Source: an uncultured Anaerolineae bacterium (lineage in GTDB: Bacteria; Chloroflexota; Anaerolineae; Aggregatilineales; Phototrophicaceae). Taken from it: 64,000 nucleotides of DNA. Where the stretch lies: positions 62,001 through 126,000 of the forward strand of contig CAKQCB010000003.1 in NCBI GenBank assembly GCA_934216615.1. The letters are read 5' to 3'. The notes beneath the pieces were generated by a model. That model saw nothing but the letters and a program-made list of their open reading frames with translations, had not been told where the DNA came from and searched no databases. Shown here one piece after another: positions 1-9,190 of the stretch. Each line of letters opens with the position of its first letter. Positions within the stretch are counted from its first letter, which is position 1. The translations under genes and the position numbers were made by a program.

Positions 1-468
1 CAATTGTTCTTCAGGGGTAGCCAACAACCCTTCAATCAACTTCACACGTGAACGTTGTTGTTCCATCATTTCGGGGGTGATGCCGTCTGCCTGCAACACC
101 ATTTCGATCAAGCCTTGTAAGGTCAGCGCTTGTTTCGGGTTGAAGAAATACCCCTTCATCGATTCTTTAGGGAGTGAGGCGGTGAGTTCGCGCATCAAGT
201 CACCAACGGCTTTTTCTTGTTGATCTTTACGCAAATTCAGTTCCATCGGCAAGAAGGTGATCAACAATTCTTTGTTTGCATCGTGGTATAGAATCGGCGC
301 GGCCATATTCACGGGCGTGCCACAATTCGGACAGCGCGCATTGTTCACTTGCCCAGAGAGCAAGCGCATTTTTGATTCGGGGTCAGTTGCAGGGTCAATA
401 ATGGTGTCTACAATCGCGGTGAAAGGTTGTCCACATTGTGGGCATTGAATACGTGTCTGTTGAGCCAT
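1..468 (-). CDS. CpXC domain protein (3' end beyond window)
   Basis: Open frame of 156 codons from an ATG at 466-468 running off the left edge, so the C-terminus is missing. The N-terminus reads MAQQTRIQCPQCGQPF, followed about 35 residues later by ARCPNCGTPV. These paired Cys-Pro-x-Cys knuckles are the hallmark of the CpXC family (a putative zinc-binding domain). The rest (about residues 60-156) is soluble and helical, with no membrane segment. Function of the family is unknown. It lies 91 bp downstream of the histidine kinase on the same strand and may be co-transcribed. Family call is fairly sure; role is not known. Confidence 0.75.
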   Translation of the reverse strand, partial: MAQQTRIQCPQCGQPFTAIVDTIIDPATDPESKMRLLSGQVNNARCPNCGTPVNMAAPILYHDANKELLITFLPMELNLRKDQQEKAVGDLMRELTASLPKESMKGYFFNPKQALTLQGLIEMVLQADGITPEMMEQQRSRVKLIEGLLATPEEQL

Positions 469-559
469 ATACACTCCAAGTTAGTTGATGAATGGCCACT
501 CTCGTGGCGGCTAGAAATTCTGCGAAGGCAGATAAGATCAGGCAAATAGATGCTTTAGC

Positions 560-2131
560 TTAATTCAAAGGTAATGTAAACGTGAAGGTTGAACCTTTGC
601 CGGGCTTACTTTCTACGGTCAATCTTCCATAATGCGCATCAATGATCGCTTTCGCAAGGTATAACCCTAACCCTGTGCCTTGTGTACGGCGGCTTAACGC
701 GCCATCAACACGGTAAAAACGGGTGAAGATATGTTCTTGGTCAGCTTCGCTGATGCCTACCCCTTCATCACGCACGGAAACACTCACGGTATTTTTTTCG
801 ACTTTGCCACTCACGTCAATTTTACCGCCATCGGGCGAATATTTAAGGGCGTTGCCAATTAAATTATCAATGACCTGTCGTAAACGGGTGCTATCCCCCG
901 GGATAGAGGGAAATTGTTTTGGAAAGCGCAGACCGATTTTATGTTTTGGGCTTTGGGTTGAAAAACGTTCTGCAGAACGCGCGGTCAGTTCATCTAAATG
1001 AACTTCACCGACGTTCAACACCATCGATTGTTCGGCTTGTAATTTGCTTGCAGTCAGCAAGTTTTCGATCAAGCTGGTCAGACGGTCGGCCTCTTCTTCG
1101 ATCACCGTGGAATATTCGCGAACGGTGTCGGCATCCCACTCAACATCATCACGGCGCAAGGTCGCGGCGTAGCCTTTGATCAAGGCGACGGGGGTTTTTA
1201 ATTCGTGTGAAATCGTCGAGATAAAAACATTCTGCATCTCTTGAGCTTGGCGGAAATTGGTAATGTCGCGCATGTTGGCAATGATATTGACCAATTCACC
1301 CGAGGCATTATAAAGCGGGGAATAGCGAATCCCCACGCTTAGGCTTAAGCCGTCGCGACGGAAAATATCCCCTTCAACGTAGATTGATTCCTCGCGGTCT
1401 TGGCCTTTGTTATTCAGCCATGCCTCATCAATGGAACTACGCAGGTCACCTTTATCGACCCGTTTCCATTGAATCACTTCATCAATGGATAAACCTACCG
1501 CTTCCTTAGCAGTCCACGCCGTCATGCGTTCTACGGCACGGTTTAAGCTCACCAAGTGCAAATTGGCATCCAGCGTCATCACGCCATCGCCACTGTATTG
1601 AAGGATTGCACCCAACTGACGGCGTTCGTATTCGATACGTTCGTATAACTGGGCGTTATGAACAGCGATTGATGCTTGGTCGGCAAAACTTTGCAGAACC
1701 TGAACATCATCTGGCGTGGCTTTTCCCGCGAAGGTGCGAAAGACGATTAATAAACCGCGCGGTTCACCGCCAAAGACCAACGGCAAAGCAAAAGACTGAA
1801 CCAGTTTTTCATCCAGTAACTGACCCATCTCGCGCAGTTTTATATCCAACGTTTCATAATCGCGGGCTTCGCTGGCAGCGGTGATGAGGTCGCGCAGTTT
1901 TTCATGCAAAGAAGGGACAATCGTCGCGTCAATGCCCAGCGTCGCTCGAATACGATAGAAGCCCTGTGTGTCGCGTAATGCGATCAAACCCACTTTGCCT
2001 GCCAGCATCGCGGTTGAAGCATTGAGCACACGACGCAAGACCTCACTCAACTCTAACTGAGCTGTGATGGCGCGCGTAATTTCAAGGAGGAAGTCGCGTT
2101 GTCTAACGCGAAAATCAATTAAACTTAGCAT
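560..2131 (-). CDS. GAF-PAS sensor histidine kinase
   Basis: Cytoplasmic-type sensor kinase of 523 residues, with no membrane segment. Order: GAF domain (about 15-165), PAS (about 175-290), HisKA dimerisation/phosphoacceptor domain with FISTISHELKTP (His309), then HATPase with N box (DNLIGNALKYSP), G1 (DEGVGIS) and G2 (GTGLGLYLAKAI). It should autophosphorylate on the histidine and pass phosphate to a response regulator; none is adjacent, so it is an orphan kinase here. The frame is open further upstream to a TTG at 2197, but the ATG at 2131 is preferred: a TATACT box lies just upstream of it (2141-2146) and the extension MNIYSNSQ... looks non-conserved. The input signal cannot be deduced. 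Confidence 0.9.
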   Translation of the reverse strand: MLSLIDFRVRQRDFLLEITRAITAQLELSEVLRRVLNASTAMLAGKVGLIALRDTQGFYRIRATLGIDATIVPSLHEKLRDLITAASEARDYETLDIKLREMGQLLDEKLVQSFALPLVFGGEPRGLLIVFRTFAGKATPDDVQVLQSFADQASIAVHNAQLYERIEYERRQLGAILQYSGDGVMTLDANLHLVSLNRAVERMTAWTAKEAVGLSIDEVIQWKRVDKGDLRSSIDEAWLNNKGQDREESIYVEGDIFRRDGLSLSVGIRYSPLYNASGELVNIIANMRDITNFRQAQEMQNVFISTISHELKTPVALIKGYAATLRRDDVEWDADTVREYSTVIEEEADRLTSLIENLLTASKLQAEQSMVLNVGEVHLDELTARSAERFSTQSPKHKIGLRFPKQFPSIPGDSTRLRQVIDNLIGNALKYSPDGGKIDVSGKVEKNTVSVSVRDEGVGISEADQEHIFTRFYRVDGALSRRTQGTGLGLYLAKAIIDAHYGRLTVESKPGKGSTFTFTLPLN

Positions 2132-2140
2132 AATGTCTGT

Positions 2141-2146
2141 AGTATA
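2141..2146 (-). promoter_or_regulatory. Possible -10 box of histidine kinase gene
   Basis: TATACT on the minus strand. Counting seven bases from its end puts transcription start at about 2134, only three bases before the ATG at 2131, and no Shine-Dalgarno sequence precedes that ATG. No convincing -35 box is visible, so this is tentative. Confidence 0.3.
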
Positions 2147-2244
2147 CCGCTTCGATGTTAGAAATTCGTTGGTTTGGCTGTTAGAATAGATGTTCAATCT
2201 TTTCGCCCATATTAATCGAGTATCATGCTCAATTCACAAACTTC

Positions 2245-4872
2245 ATGACTGAAAATCTCACGCCATTGCGTCAGCAGTATTTAGATATTAAAAAACAATA
2301 TCCGGACTGTATCCTTTTTTTTCGATTAGGTGACTTTTACGAAACCTTTGATCAAGATGCTGAAACGGCGGCTCGTGAGCTGGATTTGGTCTTAACCAGT
2401 CGTCCGGTCAGCAAAAATAAACGGGTGCCGATGGCGGGTGTCCCGCATCATGCCGCTGAAAATTATATCGCCCGTTTGATCGAGCGGGGTTACCATGTAG
2501 CAGTATGCGAACAAGTCACCCAGCCGAACGGTAAAGGAATTGTCGAACGCGAAGTGACGCGCGTCATCACGCCGGGCACAATCACCGAACCCGAACTGCT
2601 CAACGAACGGCGCGCCAACTATATCATGGCGATCTTCCCTGTGGGCGACCTGAACCAACGCCGTTGGGAAAGTGCGGGGGTGGTGTATGCCGAAATTACT
2701 ACCGGGGAATTTTCGCTCACACAGCTTGAGGGTGAAAATGCGCCCGTTCTCGTCTTGGAAGAATTAGCGCGTTTGAACCCGCGCGAAGTGTTACTGCCCG
2801 AATCATGGGCAGAAGCTGGGGTATCCCTACCGAATGGAACCCATCTCACCCCCTATCAAGATTGGCATTTTGAGTTCAAACATGCTGAAACCGCGCTCAA
2901 ACAGCACTTCAACGTCATGACGTTGGATAGTTTCGGCGTGAAAGACCTGCCCGCAGGGATTTGTGCGGCGGGCGCGTTGATGCAGTATTTACAAGACACC
3001 CAACGTTCCAGCCTCAACCAAATGGTGACCATTCGCCCGTACAGCACCTCCGCTTTTATGGTGTTGGATCAATTCACACGGCGCAACCTCGAACTGACCG
3101 AAACCATTCGCGGACGCAGCGGCAAAGGCAGTTTGCTCAACGTATTAGACCGCACCACCACCGCAATGGGCGCACGTCTGTTACGGACGTGGATCAGCCA
3201 ACCCTTACTGGAACTGAACCGCTTAAATGCCCGTTTAGACGCTGTGGAAGCCCTCGCCCAACAAGAGATTCTGCGTTCTGAACTGCGCGATTTATTACGC
3301 GGTGTCAGCGACCTTGAACGGTTGACCAATCGCCTGCTCATTGGCAAAGCCGGCCCGCGTGACCTACTCGCGTTGAAACAAAGTCTGGGGATTATTCCGC
3401 AGGTTCGCGACACGCTCAAAGACATCGCGCCCCTTGGTTCCATCTATGACAAGCTGAACCCGTGTGAGCCTGTCTATGATGAAGTTGACCGCGCGATCAC
3501 CGAAGATGCCCCCGCTACGTTGAACACCTATGGCATTTTTCGTCAGGGGTATTCAGAAGAACTGGATCATATTTACCACGCCAGCCGTGATGCGCGCGAA
3601 TGGATTGCCAATTTAGAGCCGTTGGAACGTGAAAGAACGGGCATCAGCACACTCAAAGTTGGGTTTAATAAAGTCTTTGGTTATTACATCGAAGTGAGCC
3701 ATGCCAACACGAAGAAAATACCGGACGATTACATCCGCAAGCAGACGTTAGTCAATGCCGAACGATACATCACGCCTGAACTTAAAGAATACGAGACGCT
3801 CGTCCTCAATGCCGAAGAACAAATCTTAGAGGTTGAACGGCGCTTATTCGAGAACTTGTGTCTCACCCTCAGCGAGCATGCCAACGGGCTTTTACAAACA
3901 GCGCGGATGATCGCCCATTTGGATGCGTTTGTCTCATTGGCAGATGCCGCTGTGCGCGAAAATTACGTCCGCCCTACCCTCACCGAAGATGATCTGCTCA
4001 TCATCCAAGATGGACGGCATCCCGTTGTGGAAAACAGCCTCGAAAGTGGATTGCGCTATGTGCCCAACGACACGCACTTTGATTCGATGTCGCGTATCCA
4101 CTTAATCACAGGGCCGAACATGGCGGGGAAATCCACGTATATTCGGCAGGTGGCGATCATCACACTCATGGCGCAGATCGGCAGTTTTGTCCCCGCGACA
4201 TCCGCGACGATTGGCGTGGTGGATCGTATCTTTGCCCGCATCGGCGCGCAAGATGAAATCCACGCAGGCTACAGCACCTTCATGGTCGAGATGATCGAAA
4301 CCGCGCGTCTACTGTCTGGAAGCACACGACGCAGTTTACTCATCTTGGATGAAGTGGGACGCGGCACCTCAACCTATGACGGCTTAGCGATTGCGCGGGC
4401 AGTGGTAGAGTTCATCCACAACAACCCACGCTTAAACTGCCGAACATTATTCGCAACTCATTATCACGAATTGACCGAACTTCCGAATATCTTGCCCCGC
4501 AGCCGTAATTTTAATGTGGCGGTGAGCGAACAAAACGACGAGATCGTATTTTTGCATCGTGTGGTGCCAGGGGGTGCAGATCAAAGTTACGGGGTACACG
4601 TCGCCCAACTGGCGGGGATGCCTCGTCCCGTAGTGGAACGGGCACGGGAACTCCTCAAACAACTTGAAGAGCAAGGCAGTGATTTTGAACTGCGTCCACG
4701 ACGGCTTTTACCACGCGGGAAGTCTGGCCCACAACCCGGTCAAATAGGGTTATTCAACGAACCGCCTCACCCTGCCTTGAGCGCGCTCAAAGAATTGGAG
4801 ATTGATGCGCTCAGCCCCATCGAAGCGTTGACCAAACTGTATGAGTTGAAACGCCTCGCAGGGTCGCAGTAA
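2245..4872 (+). CDS. mutS: DNA mismatch repair protein MutS
   Basis: Mismatch-recognition ATPase of 875 residues, the usual length for MutS1. The N-terminal mismatch-binding domain has the Phe-x-Glu wedge (F31-Y32-E33 in RLGDFYETF). The ATPase has Walker A GPNMAGKST (about 623-631), Walker B LLILDEVGRGTSTYDG and the dimer-interface ATHYHEL. It binds mispairs and would normally recruit MutL, which is not in this window. The gene stands alone, divergent from the histidine kinase, and ends at a bidirectional terminator. Identification is secure. Confidence 0.98.
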   Translation: MTENLTPLRQQYLDIKKQYPDCILFFRLGDFYETFDQDAETAARELDLVLTSRPVSKNKRVPMAGVPHHAAENYIARLIERGYHVAVCEQVTQPNGKGIVEREVTRVITPGTITEPELLNERRANYIMAIFPVGDLNQRRWESAGVVYAEITTGEFSLTQLEGENAPVLVLEELARLNPREVLLPESWAEAGVSLPNGTHLTPYQDWHFEFKHAETALKQHFNVMTLDSFGVKDLPAGICAAGALMQYLQDTQRSSLNQMVTIRPYSTSAFMVLDQFTRRNLELTETIRGRSGKGSLLNVLDRTTTAMGARLLRTWISQPLLELNRLNARLDAVEALAQQEILRSELRDLLRGVSDLERLTNRLLIGKAGPRDLLALKQSLGIIPQVRDTLKDIAPLGSIYDKLNPCEPVYDEVDRAITEDAPATLNTYGIFRQGYSEELDHIYHASRDAREWIANLEPLERERTGISTLKVGFNKVFGYYIEVSHANTKKIPDDYIRKQTLVNAERYITPELKEYETLVLNAEEQILEVERRLFENLCLTLSEHANGLLQTARMIAHLDAFVSLADAAVRENYVRPTLTEDDLLIIQDGRHPVVENSLESGLRYVPNDTHFDSMSRIHLITGPNMAGKSTYIRQVAIITLMAQIGSFVPATSATIGVVDRIFARIGAQDEIHAGYSTFMVEMIETARLLSGSTRRSLLILDEVGRGTSTYDGLAIARAVVEFIHNNPRLNCRTLFATHYHELTELPNILPRSRNFNVAVSEQNDEIVFLHRVVPGGADQSYGVHVAQLAGMPRPVVERARELLKQLEEQGSDFELRPRRLLPRGKSGPQPGQIGLFNEPPHPALSALKELEIDALSPIEALTKLYELKRLAGSQ

Positions 4873-4888
4873 CGGAATAGACTCATCA

Positions 4889-4926
4889 AAAAACCGCGCT
4901 AGAAATTCTCTAACGCGGTTTTATTT
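4889..4926. terminator. Bidirectional intrinsic terminator between mutS and DUF1385 gene
   Basis: Stem AAACCGCG...CGCGGTTT with inner TAGA/TCTA pairing, flanked by A- and T-rich tracts on both sides. It sits between convergent genes and can serve both. Confidence 0.85.
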
Positions 4927-4946
4927 TATATTCGTAACAGTGGTGC

Positions 4947-5894
4947 TTAATCCCCCGCAGGGACAGGTTGCGGAGCGGGCAAAGGCGCTTCTGCTTCGGT
5001 CAAAACCTGTTCAGAAACCAAAACCCGTTTGAATGAGGCGATAGCCACTTCTAACATGCTGTGATCAGGTTCACGCGTGGTCAGGTGTTGCAAAGCCAAG
5101 TTAGGAATAATCATGATGCGCACAAGTGGATTGCTCATGTTTTTCGCTGTCCAACGGATGAATTCATAGGCAATTCCTGCGACCACTGGAATCAACAAAA
5201 TGCGCGAGAGGATCAAGATCGGTAACGGCGGGCGACCTAACACCGAAAACAACAATACGCTAATCACGGCGACGGTGAGTAAAAATGCCGTCCCACAACG
5301 TGGATGTTCAATCGGGTAACGGGCGACCACTTCAGGGGTAAGTTCCGCCCCTGCTTCGTAGGCGTTGATCGTCTTGTGTTCTGCGCCATGATAGCCATAC
5401 AACCGTTTGATGTCAGGCATCAGACCGATCAACCACATATAAGCGACGATGAGCAGTAAACGCACACAACCTTCAGCAAGGTTCACCACAAACGATTGAT
5501 CGTCCAAGCCTAAAAGATTTTCGATGCCAGAGGCGGCTACGGTGGGCAACACGAAGAATAAGCCCACGCTGAAGGCGAGCGAAATCGCCATTGTGCCCCA
5601 ACCTAACGGCCCGTTAAAGTTGACATCTTCTTCTTCACCAACGGCGACATTGGCTGACCACATCAAAGCGCGCGTTCCTAACCCCAACGCATCCCATAGA
5701 CCGACTAAACCACGTATAAACGGGGTTTTGCTGATGCGCCCGCGATACAACGCCGCATTAATCTCTTGTTCGTGGATGACAATCTCACCCTTAGGATCAC
5801 GCACGGCAACCGCAAATTTATGCGCCCCGCGCATCATCACCCCTTCGATCACGGCTTGACCGCCGTATGAAAACTGTTTTGGAGCTTCGCTCAT
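4947..5894 (-). CDS. DUF1385 (YqhQ-like) membrane protein
   Basis: Protein of 315 residues with the DUF1385 signature: FSYGGQAVIEGVMMRG near the N-terminus and YHGAEHKTINAYEAG with HPRCGTAFLL in the middle. About four membrane segments follow (around 90-115, 145-165, 205-225 and 230-250). Family function is not established; YqhQ of Bacillus is the best-known relative. The start overlaps the stop of the upstream hydrolase-like gene by four bases (ATGA), so the two are translationally coupled, and both follow recJ. Confidence 0.9.
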   Translation of the reverse strand: MSEAPKQFSYGGQAVIEGVMMRGAHKFAVAVRDPKGEIVIHEQEINAALYRGRISKTPFIRGLVGLWDALGLGTRALMWSANVAVGEEEDVNFNGPLGWGTMAISLAFSVGLFFVLPTVAASGIENLLGLDDQSFVVNLAEGCVRLLLIVAYMWLIGLMPDIKRLYGYHGAEHKTINAYEAGAELTPEVVARYPIEHPRCGTAFLLTVAVISVLLFSVLGRPPLPILILSRILLIPVVAGIAYEFIRWTAKNMSNPLVRIMIIPNLALQHLTTREPDHSMLEVAIASFKRVLVSEQVLTEAEAPLPAPQPVPAGD

Positions 5895-7339
5895 GATGCG
5901 TCCGATTCACTCATTTCTTCAATACGTTCAAGTTGTACAACCCCTTCAATGGTGTGGTTATCAATACGAAAATCATCATTGTGAGGGTATATCAATACAC
6001 TTACAAAACCACCGACAGGGCACCCATCTGCTTCATGACAGGTCGCAGGTGGCAACACCAACGAGAGGGAGTTATTCACTGCCGTCACTTCCATCATATT
6101 ACCATACACATCCAAGAGTTGAACGCTAGGCTGTGACGGGTACAATTCCACCGTTGAAGTATTGGCTGTGCGCGCCCATAAAACGATCACATCTTGACCA
6201 TCTTCGCGGACCAAACGCACTGCATCTACATCACGGCTTTGATAAAACTCGGCCTCACGCACACCGTTGAACTGCTCAATCACCATGTGCCACGCATCAA
6301 ACGCAGGCCGTCGCGTTTGATCTTCACGCACCAACCCCCATGATTCCTGTCCTGCGGGCAGTGACCAATCGTAAAACTTATACACGCCCATCGCATCAGC
6401 GCCCGCGGCCAAACTCAAAGCCGCCGCTTGAACCAAGTAATTGGCTTGTTGTTCAAGTGTGATTTGAAACTGCGGGCGTTCGACCAACCACAACGGATCA
6501 AGGTTGGGGGAAGCGTTCGTCTCCACAATCCAAATCGCTTTGTCCTCTAATCCATATTGATTCAGGACATTTTGCATCTCACGAACGATGGTGAAAACCG
6601 TCTCCACACGAAAATAGATATGCAGGGTGATCGCGTCGAAGTAGTAGCCGTTGGCTTCAGCGTCAGGGTCATTGTTGATCACTTCTAACAAGCGATCCAA
6701 ATATAAACGGCGACCTTCGTTGAAGTCATGCCAGAAGGTGGTCCCCGCAAGATGAACTTGGGCGTTAGGGTTGCCTTCGCGTAAGGCCAGCGAGGCCACT
6801 TTCAAAAGAAGCGCGTAATCTTCTACACTACCTTCAAACTCATAGCCATACGTCCCCGCCTCGATATCCGGCTCATTCCAAATGATGAAACGGGTGACGC
6901 CATGCGGTTGATAATACTCAGCGGCACGGCGCATAAAATTCGCCCAGAGGTTATTCGGGTCATCAATCGGTAAATCTAAACCGCGGGGAAGCCCGGGACC
7001 CGCTAAGCCATCCGTTGCCCATGCAGGCGTATTCTTCACAATGGCGATCACTTCACGATTGCACTCTGTCGCCGCTGTGAGCCAGCGCTCATCCACATTG
7101 AGCGTGTTCCAATCTTGTGGCCCGCTGGGTTGATGCTGTGCCCAATCGAAGATGATGCGTTCCCAACCTGCGCCCAGTTCACATACATCTTCCGCGAGCC
7201 AAAAACCTTCGACCACACCAAAAATATTTTCGTCGGAAGGGGTCTGTGCAAGCGTTGAACTGGACTGAGTGAGGGCGAAAACACTAAAAAGAAGTAGCAT
7301 AATTCGAAGACCGCAAGCGGTCAGTTGTGTCTTAGTCAT
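5891..7339 (-). CDS. Secreted clan GH-A glycoside hydrolase-like protein
   Basis: 482 residues with an N-terminal signal peptide (hydrophobic 11-25, likely cleavage after TLAQ). The body fits a TIM-barrel hydrolase of clan GH-A (GH5/GH39-like). The general acid/base is in RFIIWNEPDIEAG (E156), the His-x-Tyr strand is ITLHIYF (about 238-243) and the candidate nucleophile is IWIVETNAS (E273). A C-terminal beta-rich region (about 370-470) resembles the small domain of GH39-like enzymes. Substrate cannot be told from sequence. The start overlaps the recJ stop (TAATG) and the end overlaps the DUF1385 start, so it lies in a tightly coupled operon. Fold is likely; exact family is less sure. Confidence 0.75.
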   Translation of the reverse strand: MTKTQLTACGLRIMLLLFSVFALTQSSSTLAQTPSDENIFGVVEGFWLAEDVCELGAGWERIIFDWAQHQPSGPQDWNTLNVDERWLTAATECNREVIAIVKNTPAWATDGLAGPGLPRGLDLPIDDPNNLWANFMRRAAEYYQPHGVTRFIIWNEPDIEAGTYGYEFEGSVEDYALLLKVASLALREGNPNAQVHLAGTTFWHDFNEGRRLYLDRLLEVINNDPDAEANGYYFDAITLHIYFRVETVFTIVREMQNVLNQYGLEDKAIWIVETNASPNLDPLWLVERPQFQITLEQQANYLVQAAALSLAAGADAMGVYKFYDWSLPAGQESWGLVREDQTRRPAFDAWHMVIEQFNGVREAEFYQSRDVDAVRLVREDGQDVIVLWARTANTSTVELYPSQPSVQLLDVYGNMMEVTAVNNSLSLVLPPATCHEADGCPVGGFVSVLIYPHNDDFRIDNHTIEGVVQLERIEEMSESDAS

Positions 7340-9108
7340 TAATGAATTCCTTTGACAGTCACAGTCGCTTCACGCTCAGCGGGACGCACATCGGCAAGAT
7401 GAAGCTGAATCCGCTGTTGACCGTTCCATTCGTTCAATTCAAGGCTGTAAGCAATATCCACGAGATCACCCGCGTCTGGCCTCCAGCTCGTGTAATTAAA
7501 CGCAATACATTCTAAAGGCTGGTCATCGTCACGGTGCAAACGCAGTTTCATGTGTTTGCCATCTTGCCCAACCGGTTGGGCCGACGCCACCCGAACTTTA
7601 TTAGAAGCGAAGATGGGCAAGGTGTGATGATGGCCTGTCGGCTCTAACTGCGCCAGTTCATCTAAGAGCGACATGCGAATAACATCCAAGGGGATTTCGG
7701 CATCAATCGCGATGACAGGCATCAAGGCTTGCCCCCCCAATTGAGAATCCGCAATCGCGCCTAACTCGCGCTTTAAATGGGGAATATTTTCGTTCTTCAC
7801 GGTGAAGCCTGCGGCTTGGGCGTGTCCCCCATGACGTACCAATAAATCGGCACATTGATCAAGCGCTTGGGTGATGTCAAATTCAGGGATGCTACGGCAA
7901 GAAGCGCGGCTTTCGATTTCTCCAAGCTCAACGATCACAGCGGGTTTAAAATATTCGTTGACTAAACGCCCCGCGACCAACCCCACAATGCCGGGCAGAA
8001 AGCTGTCATCTTCTTCAAAGATCAAAGAAGATTCATCCTCGCCGTTGGCCTCTAACCGCTGACGGATCAAGTCCTGCGCTTCGCGGGTCAGTTCTTGCCG
8101 TTGGGTATTCAAGTCATGCAGTTCGTGGGCGCGGGTGATGGCGATTGTGGGGTCTGTCGTCGAAAGCAGATCATAGGCGATCATGGCTGACTTTAACCGC
8201 CCCGCCGCGTTAATGCGTGGCCCAATCGTAAAGCCGATGCTCTGCGCATTGACTGTTCCGGGTTCCAGACGGGCGACCTCCATCAAACTGCGCATGCCCA
8301 CACGGTTTGAATTGTTGAGCAATTCAAGCCCTCGTTTTACAAAAGCGCGGTTTTCAAGACAATTCATCGGGGCGAGGTCGGCCACGGTGCCAATAGCGAC
8401 CAAATCCAGCAGGTGATCCAGATGCAGTCCATTGATCTCGTCTTTGCCTTTCGACGCGATCATGATCAACGCTTCGGCCAGTCGATATGCCACCCCGACC
8501 CCGGCCAACATCGGTTCGGTATAAGGGGTGTCTTCACATTTGGGGTTGATGACGGCGTGCGCGTTCGGAATTTCTGGGCCGAGCGAGTGATGATCCGTGA
8601 TGATGATGTCCAGACCATAGGCGTTCCCACACACCACATCTTCTACAGAACGAATTCCACAATCGACGGTGACGACCACCTTCACGCCGGAACGCGCCAA
8701 TTTCAATAACGCCTCGGCATTTAAGCCGTAGCCTTCATCAACACGATGCGGGATATACGCTTCGACGGATGCGCCGAGCGCGGTTAAGGTTTGCACCAAT
8801 AAAACGGTAGAGGTCACGCCGTCGGCATCAAAATCCCCATACACGGCGATGCGCTCTTTACGCGCAATCGCATTTCGCAGACGACCAATCGCACGGTCGA
8901 TATTTGAGTTTGATCCCCGTTTGTATGATAAAAAACGCCCAACAGACGTATCTCGCGCAGACAAGAACGCCTCTGCCTGTAACGGGTCAGCCAGCCCTCG
9001 GTTATACAAAATTTGCGCTACCAGCGGGGACATCCCTACATAAGCGTTTAAAAGGTCAGGCGGTGCGGGTGGAGCAAGATTCCACCGCTTCGCAAACGGT
9101 TGGGACAT
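7339..9108 (-). CDS. recJ: Single-stranded-DNA-specific exonuclease RecJ
   Basis: 589 residues from the ATG at 9108. DHH phosphoesterase motifs are complete: VYGDFDADGVTST (motif I), VTVDCGIRS, IITDHHSLG (DHH), and DHHA1 with GGHAQAAGF. A C-terminal OB-type domain follows. RecJ degrades single strands 5'-3' in recombination and mismatch repair, which fits the nearby mutS. The frame stays open to a GTG at 9174, but a promoter (TTGTGA-17-CATAAT) lies inside that extension, so the internal ATG is preferred. First gene of the recJ, GH-like, DUF1385 operon. Confidence 0.95.
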   Translation of the reverse strand: MSQPFAKRWNLAPPAPPDLLNAYVGMSPLVAQILYNRGLADPLQAEAFLSARDTSVGRFLSYKRGSNSNIDRAIGRLRNAIARKERIAVYGDFDADGVTSTVLLVQTLTALGASVEAYIPHRVDEGYGLNAEALLKLARSGVKVVVTVDCGIRSVEDVVCGNAYGLDIIITDHHSLGPEIPNAHAVINPKCEDTPYTEPMLAGVGVAYRLAEALIMIASKGKDEINGLHLDHLLDLVAIGTVADLAPMNCLENRAFVKRGLELLNNSNRVGMRSLMEVARLEPGTVNAQSIGFTIGPRINAAGRLKSAMIAYDLLSTTDPTIAITRAHELHDLNTQRQELTREAQDLIRQRLEANGEDESSLIFEEDDSFLPGIVGLVAGRLVNEYFKPAVIVELGEIESRASCRSIPEFDITQALDQCADLLVRHGGHAQAAGFTVKNENIPHLKRELGAIADSQLGGQALMPVIAIDAEIPLDVIRMSLLDELAQLEPTGHHHTLPIFASNKVRVASAQPVGQDGKHMKLRLHRDDDQPLECIAFNYTSWRPDAGDLVDIAYSLELNEWNGQQRIQLHLADVRPAEREATVTVKGIH

Positions 9109-9147
9109 GATAGACTCAGGATAGTTCACATGAACAAAGTGAACGTA

Positions 9148-9176
9148 ATTATGTCGGTAATTTCTACTGCTCACAA
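9148..9176 (-). promoter_or_regulatory. Predicted promoter of recJ operon
   Basis: Minus-strand TTGTGA (9171-9176), 17-bp spacer, CATAAT (9148-9153). Predicted start is near 9141, inside an inverted repeat GTTCAC...GTGAAC (9124-9129 and 9139-9144) that could be an operator. Confidence 0.5.
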
Positions 9177-9190
9177 GGTTTGAACAGACT

